12,655 bases of DNA from an uncultured Propionibacteriaceae bacterium (GTDB lineage Bacteria > Actinomycetota > Actinomycetes > Propionibacteriales > Propionibacteriaceae). The translations under genes and the position numbers were made by a program. Below the pieces are notes generated by a model. The model did not search any database, was not told the DNA's origin, and saw nothing but the letters and a program-made list of their open reading frames with translations. The stretch is taken from assembly GCA_947038745.1 (NCBI GenBank), contig CAMQXE010000014.1, forward strand, positions 1 through 12,655. Direction: 5' to 3'. This document shows positions 1 through 5,204 of the stretch, piece after piece. Numbering within the stretch: the first letter of the stretch is position 1; each line of letters starts with the position of its first letter.

Positions 1-912
1 TGCCAAGGCTCGTAGATGAAGGGCCAGATCGGCAGGGAAATCTGCAACTCTAGCCGCGACGTAGTCTTCGCCACTTGATCCAAATGGCACAACAACGCGA
101 ACCTGATAGCCAGCTTCCGCGAGCGTTCTCCTGGTCTGGAGGCTGATCCCGTACAGGAATTGGAACTCCACTCCCTCGCGCGGCGGGGTACTGCGTTCTA
201 GCGCATCCCTCGTAATAGCAATAAGCCGACTGTCATGAGTCGCGACCGTGATCTTTGCGGTCCCAGCGAGGAGGTCACGGAACGTAGCGACATAAGCTAA
301 ATCCGTTTCATGCTTACTCAGCACTCGCGCGCTACCTACCCGGTCGCTACGTTTGATAAGCGCTACCCGCGCCCCTGGCAAGTCGGCAAACTCTAATAAT
401 GCAGCCTGGGTTTCGGGGAAAGACAAGACAGCAGTAACACCTATTTCACCAAGCTCGGCTCGGAGCTCTTTGGCTACTACTAGGCCAGCAGCCATAGTCT
501 CGGGGTCATCAAGAATCAATGTGACTGGGATGCTACAGACCTTTGCTGATCGTGCGACGATCGCGACATTTTCCAGCACAGTTTCTGGCTTTGCTTCACC
601 AACAAGGCCAAGCGAAGTTAGCCGAATGGCCAGTTCTACATGTCCGCACAGACCCGATGATGTAATCGCGTCAAGATGGTCAAGGTACCGCAGGCAGGCC
701 TGCTGTGGGTCTGTAACCTCCCGTAGCTCAAGATCGTCCAGGGTGACCACTAATCCATGTTCGATGAGTGCAGCGGCTGCAACTAAGGCTCCGGCGCAAT
801 CTCTGGCCGGAACAAAATGTGCGTTCACATCAGCGCTTGTGGGCAACGCATGCACTGTGCGCTGCACTATAGAACGCGCTAAAGCGGAACGTTTCTTTGC
901 CACAACACCCAT
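1..912 (-). CDS. Proline dehydrogenase family protein, divergent; 3' end cut by window edge
   Basis: I translated 304 codons by hand with no stop; the reading frame continues past base 1. Typical proline dehydrogenase (FAD-dependent oxidation of proline to pyrroline-5-carboxylate) is about 300-310 residues, so little is probably missing unless this is a longer PutA-type protein. Family landmarks in order: VTLDDLE (residues 57-63), AIRLTSLGL (95-103), PVTLILDD (129-136), ATHDSRLI (224-231), EFQFLYGI (249-256), VVVPFG (273-278) and a C-terminal HLRALA. ATG at 912 is preceded by GAGGAG at good spacing. Several positions that are near-invariant in active enzymes differ: Lys to Arg97 in the first barrel motif, Asp to Ile133, the QAY motif to Ser-Phe-Pro (164-166), GAY to Arg-Ser-Asp (188-190), and the first Arg of the C-terminal Arg pair to Ala287. 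Homology is solid; enzymatic activity is doubtful. The correspondences rest on my memory of the family consensus. Confidence 0.8.
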   Translation of the reverse strand, partial: MGVVAKKRSALARSIVQRTVHALPTSADVNAHFVPARDCAGALVAAAALIEHGLVVTLDDLELREVTDPQQACLRYLDHLDAITSSGLCGHVELAIRLTSLGLVGEAKPETVLENVAIVARSAKVCSIPVTLILDDPETMAAGLVVAKELRAELGEIGVTAVLSFPETQAALLEFADLPGARVALIKRSDRVGSARVLSKHETDLAYVATFRDLLAGTAKITVATHDSRLIAITRDALERSTPPREGVEFQFLYGISLQTRRTLAEAGYQVRVVVPFGSSGEDYVAARVADFPADLALHLRALA

Positions 913-959
913 ACCAACTCCTCATCACCGGCCTTGCAGCACCACTCTAGAGGGACATG

Positions 960-977
960 ATTGCTACGGTGAGCAAT
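960..977. promoter_or_regulatory. Candidate operator: ATTGCT-N6-AGCAAT dyad
   Basis: A perfect 6-bp inverted repeat with a 6-base centre (ACGGTG) lies 48 bases upstream of the proline-dehydrogenase-like start and about 100 bases upstream of the VOC gene, in the 164-bp divergent intergenic region. The geometry suits a dimeric repressor site. No regulator gene is adjacent, so its partner is unknown. It could be a chance dyad. Confidence 0.3.
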
Positions 978-1027
978 AGTTGTCTCGTCCTTCTATCTGA
1001 GCGGCGACCTGTGGGCTAGTTCGCACT

Positions 1028-1056
1028 TTGAAACCCCGGCATTCTTGGCATATCCC
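1028..1056 (+). promoter_or_regulatory. Possible promoter of the VOC-family gene
   Basis: TTGAAA (1028-1033) and TATCCC (1051-1056) are separated by 17 bases. They would place the start of transcription about 14 bases before the ATG at 1077, leaving room for the GGGG (1071-1074) just upstream of the start codon. The -10 element is a weak match, so this is tentative. Confidence 0.3.
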
Positions 1057-1076
1057 TATCTCGGCACACTGGGGCT

Positions 1077-1721
1077 ATGCATGTCGACCACCTCACCTAC
1101 GCAGTAGCTGCACATGAAGGACTAGTAGCGACGGTTGAGCGCCTTGAGGGGCTTCTTGGCAGTCGCTTCCGCGATGGCGGAGTCCACCCGAGCTTTGGGA
1201 CCCGAAATAATATTTTGCCGCTGGCCGATGGCCGCTATCTAGAAGTTGTCGAAGTCCTAGACCATCCAGCAGCAGACAAAGCTGTCTACGGTCAGGCAGT
1301 TCGCGCTCGCTCCGAAATGGGCGGAGGCTGGATGAGCTGGGTTATTTCAGTTCCCGATCTATCACCATTTGAGCGACGCCTAGGACGGGAAGCCGTTACA
1401 GGTACGCGAGTGTTCCCAGATGGACGTCGCCTTGACTGGCAGCAGATCGGTTTGCGTGGTGTTCTCGCTGACCCGCAGCTACCCTATTTCCTTAAGTGGG
1501 AATCTGAAGCTGACGTTTTGCCCCAGGCTTTGCCCGGAACCATCAGCGTTGATTCCTTGGAGATTGCTGGCAACCGTAAGCGTCTTGAAGATTGGCTGGG
1601 CGCCCCGGTGGTGGAAGGCAAAAATGACGGTATCGAGCTGATCTTCACAGCCGAGAACGGTCACCCTGGCCTAAACGCGGTAACTTTCATCCGCGAGGAT
1701 GGTGTCCCCGTCCGAATCTAG
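1077..1721 (+). CDS. VOC superfamily (glyoxalase-like domain) protein
   Basis: The product has 214 residues. The N-terminal strand MHVDHLTYAV followed by the NNILPLADGRYLEVVEV block (45-59) is typical of the Glyoxalase_3-like branch of the vicinal-oxygen-chelate superfamily, in which paired beta-alpha-beta-beta-beta modules form a metal or substrate pocket. His5 and the acidic residues Glu56/Glu59 are candidate metal ligands; the substrate cannot be told from the sequence. A second half-module begins near residue 153 (GTISVDSLEIAG). No signal peptide or membrane segment is visible, so it should be cytosolic. ATG at 1077 has a short purine stretch (GGGG) just upstream. It runs convergently into radA and shares four bases with it. 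The call to the superfamily is firm and the biochemical role is unknown. Confidence 0.85.
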   Translation: MHVDHLTYAVAAHEGLVATVERLEGLLGSRFRDGGVHPSFGTRNNILPLADGRYLEVVEVLDHPAADKAVYGQAVRARSEMGGGWMSWVISVPDLSPFERRLGREAVTGTRVFPDGRRLDWQQIGLRGVLADPQLPYFLKWESEADVLPQALPGTISVDSLEIAGNRKRLEDWLGAPVVEGKNDGIELIFTAENGHPGLNAVTFIREDGVPVRI

Positions 1722-3091
1722 CGCGGTTTGCGTAACCCTAAGGCAGCGAGTGCCTCATGCACGGTAGGGACCTGCACCACTCGCTGACCAGGGCGACGAG
1801 TTACTTCGCTCCCGGCTGGAATGATCGCGGTATCAAAGCCAAGCCGGAAAGATTCAGCGAGCCGACGATCAATCCCTGGAATACGGCGGAGCTCACCAGC
1901 TAAACCGACTTCGCCTAATGCAACGACTTTCTGCGGGAACTCAAGATCCCAGGCGCCAGAAGCGATAGCCGCAGCAATTGCAAGATCTGCCGCAGGGTCA
2001 ATCAATCGAGCGCCACCAACAGTTGCCGCATAGACATCTTTGTCGGAAAGCCGTACCCGAACTTTGCGCTCTAAGACGGCCAAAATCATGGCAACCCGGT
2101 TGTAATCCATACCTGACACCGTTCGCCTTGGAGACGGCGTTGCAGACCCTGCAACAAGTGCTTGAACCTCAGCCAGCAGGGGGCGACGGCCTTCCATCGT
2201 GACGGTAGTACAGGTACCTGGAGTTGGGACCTCTAATGCAGTGGTGAACAGCCCAGAGGGATCAGGCACTTCAACGATGCCGGTGTCTTGCATCTCGAAG
2301 CACCCTACTTCATCGGCTGGGCCATAACGATTCTTCACTGCCCGCACCATACGGAAACCGGTATGCCTGTCCCCTTCAAAGTTCAAGACCACATCGACAA
2401 GATGTTCAAGTGACCGCGGGCCAGCGATTCCACCATCTTTGGTGACATGCCCAACGATCACGACAGCCATACCCCGCTGCTTGGCCACTCTCACAAGCGC
2501 ACCGGTCACCTCACGAATTTGGGTCACTCCACCAGGAGAACCGTCTGCTTCAGCGATGCTGATCGTCTGAACCGAATCCAGCACCATCAAACTAGGATTA
2601 ACGTGTTCAATATGGCCAAGTACCGTACCCAGATCATTCTCAGCAGCTAAGTAGAGTTCATCAGCCAGCGACCCAGTACGCCCTGCCCGTAGCCGAACTT
2701 GAGCAGCCGACTCCTCACCAGAGACATAGAGCGTACGACGTCCTGCTTTGGCCCAAACCGCCGCAACTTCTAGCAACAAGGTAGATTTTCCAACCCCTGG
2801 CTCTCCTGCTAGCAAGATCACTGCTCCGGGGACTAAACCACCGCCCAATACTCGCTCAAGCTCACCAATACCGGTATGGGCGCGCATAGCCGCATCGGCA
2901 GGAACATCAGCAATTGGTACCGCATGGGAACTAGGTACATTCGACTGTACCGAATTAAGTTTCGGGGAACCCAGCTCTGCCACTGATCCCCACGTCTGAC
3001 ATTCGCCACACCGACCTACCCATTTAGCTGACTGCCAACCACACTCAGAACAGCCATACATCGGGCCTTTAGCTTTCACTACTCGCGCCAC
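1718..3091 (-). CDS. radA: DNA repair protein RadA/Sms (branch-migration ATPase)
   Basis: The product has 457 residues, normal for RadA, a RecA-like hexameric helicase that extends heteroduplex DNA during recombination. An N-terminal zinc finger has Cys14, Cys17, Cys28 and Cys31. The RecA-like core has Walker [10 protein letters not shown] (96-104) and Walker B LMVLDS (168-173). The RadA signature reads KNRYG (253-257) where the family normally has KNRFG. The C-terminal Lon-protease-like domain runs from about 325 to 450 (GMDYNRVAMILAVLERK onward) and, as usual for RadA, serves as a scaffold and not as a peptidase. The start is GTG at 3091, chosen because AGGAGG (3096-3101) precedes it by four bases and because it keeps the zinc finger close to the N-terminus. 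The 49-bp gap to the upstream membrane-protein gene on the same strand is compatible with cotranscription. Confidence 0.97.
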   Translation of the reverse strand: MARVVKAKGPMYGCSECGWQSAKWVGRCGECQTWGSVAELGSPKLNSVQSNVPSSHAVPIADVPADAAMRAHTGIGELERVLGGGLVPGAVILLAGEPGVGKSTLLLEVAAVWAKAGRRTLYVSGEESAAQVRLRAGRTGSLADELYLAAENDLGTVLGHIEHVNPSLMVLDSVQTISIAEADGSPGGVTQIREVTGALVRVAKQRGMAVVIVGHVTKDGGIAGPRSLEHLVDVVLNFEGDRHTGFRMVRAVKNRYGPADEVGCFEMQDTGIVEVPDPSGLFTTALEVPTPGTCTTVTMEGRRPLLAEVQALVAGSATPSPRRTVSGMDYNRVAMILAVLERKVRVRLSDKDVYAATVGGARLIDPAADLAIAAAIASGAWDLEFPQKVVALGEVGLAGELRRIPGIDRRLAESFRLGFDTAIIPAGSEVTRRPGQRVVQVPTVHEALAALGLRKPR

Positions 3092-3095
3092 AGTT

Positions 3096-3121
3096 CCTCC
3101 TCAGACCACCAGCGTAGGAGG
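3096..3121 (-). promoter_or_regulatory. radA ribosome binding site with upstream complementary CCTCCT
   Basis: On the minus strand CCTCCT (3116-3121) lies 14 bases before AGGAGG (3096-3101), the very strong Shine-Dalgarno sequence of the radA GTG start. The two six-base blocks are perfectly complementary and could form a small hairpin that hides the site. The Shine-Dalgarno is certain; the hairpin's role is inference. Confidence 0.45.
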
Positions 3122-3140
3122 TAGCACTGACAATTCTGAT

Positions 3141-3773
3141 TTAGGTAAGTTCAAAACGTTGCTGCACCGGAGTTGCACCGCTCACTGTCCACGTAGCTAA
3201 ATACGTTCCGGCTCCCAGCTTTTGCGGGGATAACTCACACGAGCCGACAGAGCGCTTAGTTTCCCATGCTGCTTTCCATTCCAAACCCTTGCCTGGATCA
3301 ACGGTTCCATTCTTATCGCCCACCGTGGCCCAGCAGTCCTTAGAGGTCCAGATCGTGTCATTACCAGAGGTAATGACCAGCTCCGCATTCTGCCCAGTGA
3401 TCGCAAGAATGCAGGTCTTTGCACCCCCATTCGTCACGGCGAGAGAAAACTCTTCCTTCTCCCCCGACTTAGCGGCGGTGGCACCACTAATAGCTAGCGT
3501 AAGTTTCACTGGATTACATGCTTTAGGTGGGCCAGCAGTAGCCAGAGGAGCTGGCGTTGGCGTCGCTGCCGGGGAACGAGTAGGACGCGATTGTTGAACT
3601 TGAGCCGTCACAGCTTCAGTAGCTGCGGCGTTACGCTGCCTGCCATGCACAAGTGCAGCAATACCCCAGACGATCAGCCCAAGTAGAGTGCATAAGATCA
3701 CCAAAACCAACGCTCTACGCCGCCAGTAGACGCTGGCAGAAGCCTTTCCATCTGGTACTTGTGATCCCTGCAT
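3141..3773 (-). CDS. Membrane-anchored protein with Cys-rich beta-type extracellular domain
   Basis: I read 210 residues from the ATG at 3773. A basic stretch (YWRRR, 16-20) leads into one membrane segment (about 21-43), then an Ala/Thr/Pro/Ser-rich linker (about 47-85), then an outer domain of about 125 residues with Cys86, Cys121, Cys147 and Cys179, likely two disulfides. Strand-like blocks such as VKLTLAISG, EFSLAVTNGG and GAGTYLATWTVSG suggest an immunoglobulin-like or BsuPI-like beta sandwich. The N-in orientation follows from the basic residues. Similar small conserved membrane proteins sit beside mutY/radA in other actinobacteria; none has a role I can name. The frame stays open upstream to 4049, but that part is antisense to mutY. 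The 3773 start is preferred because a TATGCT -10 box ends seven bases before it, implying a leaderless message. An alternative ATG at 3836 would overlap mutY. Confidence 0.75.
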   Translation of the reverse strand: MQGSQVPDGKASASVYWRRRALVLVILCTLLGLIVWGIAALVHGRQRNAAATEAVTAQVQQSRPTRSPAATPTPAPLATAGPPKACNPVKLTLAISGATAAKSGEKEEFSLAVTNGGAKTCILAITGQNAELVITSGNDTIWTSKDCWATVGDKNGTVDPGKGLEWKAAWETKRSVGSCELSPQKLGAGTYLATWTVSGATPVQQRFELT

Positions 3774-3779
3774 GGGGCG

Positions 3780-3808
3780 AGCATACGGCTTTGTGGCGCG
3801 GCCTTGAA
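3780..3808 (-). promoter_or_regulatory. Leaderless promoter of the membrane-protein gene
   Basis: On the minus strand TTCAAG (3803-3808) and TATGCT (3780-3785) are 17 bases apart. The last T of the -10 is seven bases before A3773 of the ATG, so transcription would start at the start codon itself. This agrees with the lack of any Shine-Dalgarno sequence there. The -35 match is modest. Confidence 0.45.
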
Positions 3809-3821
3809 GCGTCCACGCCGG

Positions 3822-3827
3822 TAGCCT
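3822..3827 (+). promoter_or_regulatory. -10 element of a leaderless mutY promoter
   Basis: TAGCCT fits TANNNT and ends eight bases before A3835 of the ATG. No ribosome binding site precedes either possible mutY start (GTG 3829 or ATG 3835). A convincing -35 is not visible. This element is the main reason to prefer ATG 3835. Confidence 0.35.
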
Positions 3828-3834
3828 AGTGACC

Positions 3835-4707
3835 ATGTCCGTTGTTGAGCAGATCATGTCGTGGTACGACGTCACCGCGCGCGATCTGCCATGGCGCCGC
3901 GACGAGACAACTCCTTGGGGCATCCTTGTGAGCGAAATCATGCTGCAACAGACTCCCGTCGCTCGAGTCCTAGAACCATGGCGACGCTGGATTGAGCGTT
4001 GGCCCACTCCCGCAGATCTAGCCCAGGCAAGCCCTGCTGAGGTCATCACTGCCTGGGGTCGGCTGGGCTATCCCCGGCGAAGCCTGCGGCTCCACACTTG
4101 CGCGAGCACAATCGTCGAACACTTTGATGGTGCTGTGCCTACGACCTATGACGAATTGCTTTCGCTTCCAGGCATCGGTGATTACACCGCTGCTGCTGTG
4201 GCCTCTTTTGCCTTTGGCCGACGGGTTGTTGTCCTTGATACCAATGTGCGTAGGGTTTTGGCCCGGCTATTCCAAGGTCAGCAATATCCTGGCCCGAGTG
4301 TGACGAAAGCTGAGCGAGCCTTAGCAACGACGTTGCTGCCCGATACTGCCAATGCCCCACGCTGGGCTAGCGCCAGCATGGAATTGGGCGCCGTGGTGTG
4401 TACTGCTCGGGTGCCCCAGTGCGACCGGTGCCCTGTGACGACGTCATGCTCCTGGCAGGCGCAAGGCAAGCCCGCTGGCGCTGCGCCCCGAAAGCAAAGT
4501 TACGAGGGCACTGACCGTCAATGTCGCGGCAAGATTTTGTCCCAGTTACGCGAACACCACACTATTGCGACGACGGCGATAAGTGGGCTGGCCCCCGCCG
4601 ATCAGCTTGAACGCTGTCTGACGTCATTAATCGTTGATGGGCTGATCGTGCGCTCTGGCGGTTATCTCACCTTGCCCAGCACAATCCCAGCTCTGAGCCG
4701 CGACTGA
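3835..4707 (+). CDS. mutY: A/G-specific adenine DNA glycosylase MutY
   Basis: The product has 290 residues from ATG 3835; GTG 3829 would add two. MutY removes adenine mispaired with 8-oxoguanine. The catalytic Glu34 lies in VSEIMLQQTPV, the helix-hairpin-helix is LSLPGIGDYTAAAV (about 110-122), and the catalytic Asp135 lies in VLDTNVRRV. The 4Fe-4S cluster ligands are Cys189, Cys196, Cys199 and Cys205 with spacing C-x6-C-x2-C-x5-C. After the cluster there is a short actinobacterial-type tail (GTDRQCRGKILSQLRE, then a helical segment ending GGYLTLP) and no NUDIX-like 8-oxoguanine recognition domain, normal for this phylum (the M. tuberculosis protein is similar in length). The final residues after LTLP are encoded on the strand opposite the DUF4190-like fragment and are probably a non-native extension. 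Confidence 0.96.
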   Translation: MSVVEQIMSWYDVTARDLPWRRDETTPWGILVSEIMLQQTPVARVLEPWRRWIERWPTPADLAQASPAEVITAWGRLGYPRRSLRLHTCASTIVEHFDGAVPTTYDELLSLPGIGDYTAAAVASFAFGRRVVVLDTNVRRVLARLFQGQQYPGPSVTKAERALATTLLPDTANAPRWASASMELGAVVCTARVPQCDRCPVTTSCSWQAQGKPAGAAPRKQSYEGTDRQCRGKILSQLREHHTIATTAISGLAPADQLERCLTSLIVDGLIVRSGGYLTLPSTIPALSRD

Positions 4708-4868
4708 TTTTCCGAATAAAGCTGCGGAGCCTTGCGAACTTCACCCATCACATTCTCGCCCATGATCCATGCAATCGGTGCGGTGATGAATGTCACGAAA
4801 CCGAGCGATCCCAAGATCAGTACTGCACCAGATAAGTGAGTGCTCCTACTCCACCAGCATTGGGACAT
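4662..4868 (-). pseudogene. DUF4190-like membrane protein fragment
   Basis: The minus strand has an open frame of 68 codons. From about base 4832 its product matches the feel of the DUF4190 family: a membrane segment (SGAVLILGSLGF to APIAWIMG), a polar loop (ENVMGEVRKAPQLYS), then RAGIVLG where a second membrane helix should begin. It stops two residues later, exactly where the sequence becomes mutY coding DNA. The N-terminal part looks unnatural (MSQCWWSRST), has no ribosome binding site, and lies eight bases after the ptsH terminator, leaving no room for a promoter. Both ends therefore appear lost. The best reading is a relic left by a deletion; a tiny one-helix membrane protein is the alternative. 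Family assignment is by eye. Confidence 0.5.
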
Positions 4869-4875
4869 AACCGAT

Positions 4876-4916
4876 CTGGGGTGTGGGCTAGGTCAATCAC
4901 CTAGCCCACACCCCAG
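4876..4916 (-). terminator. Hairpin terminator after ptsH
   Basis: CTGGGGTGTGGGCTAGGT (4876-4893) pairs perfectly with 4899-4916 around a five-base loop (CAATC), giving an 18-bp GC-rich stem 30 bases past the ptsH stop. There is no T-run on either side, as is common in actinobacteria. It closes the fruR-fruK-fruA-ptsH unit. Confidence 0.85.
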
Positions 4917-4946
4917 CGAGCAAATGTTTATGCAAGCAGCAGCGTG

Positions 4947-5204
4947 CTACTCCGCGTCGAGATCGGCTTCGATCAATGCTGCGATCTCTTCGACCGCCTC
5001 AGCGTCATCAGATGTCACAGTGATCGCAGTACCTTTGGTAGCGCCCAAGGTCATGATGAGTAGCGGAGAGGCAGCATCAACCTCATTTTCTGCGTCCGTT
5101 GACAAGAGCACCTCGTCATATTTCTCAGCGACCTCAGCGATGATTGCTGCGGGGCGCGCGTGGAGACCAACTGCTGACCCCACGATGACTGTTTTACTTG
5201 GCAT
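4947..5204 (-). CDS. ptsH: Phosphocarrier protein HPr
   Basis: The product has 85 residues, the normal HPr size. HPr carries phosphate from enzyme I to sugar-specific EIIA domains in the cytosol. The phosphorylated His15 lies in VGLHARPAA (12-20). Ser46 sits in DAASPLLIM at the position of the regulatory serine of Firmicutes HPr; actinobacteria generally lack HPr kinase, so its phosphorylation is unlikely. The ATG at 5204 lies inside the end of fruA (11-base overlap) and its Shine-Dalgarno, AGAGGTGG (5208-5215), is within fruA codons, so the two are probably translationally coupled. It is the last gene of the unit and is followed by the hairpin at 4876-4916. As the only HPr gene visible, it may also supply other sugar systems elsewhere in the genome. 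Confidence 0.97.
   Translation of the reverse strand: MPSKTVIVGSAVGLHARPAAIIAEVAEKYDEVLLSTDAENEVDAASPLLIMTLGATKGTAITVTSDDAEAVEEIAALIEADLDAE

Noticed and set aside
353..979. Plus-strand open frame of 208 codons
   Set aside because: It is antisense to the proline-dehydrogenase-like gene, which shows clear family motifs; the plus-strand product is Ser/Thr/Arg-rich with no recognisable domain.
1420..1664. Short open frames on both strands inside the VOC gene
   Set aside because: They are other-frame shadows of a well supported gene, with no ribosome binding sites or recognisable products.
3774..4049. N-terminal extension of the membrane protein up to an ATG at 4049
   Set aside because: The extension lies antisense to the conserved start of mutY and would put about 90 unnatural residues before the membrane segment.
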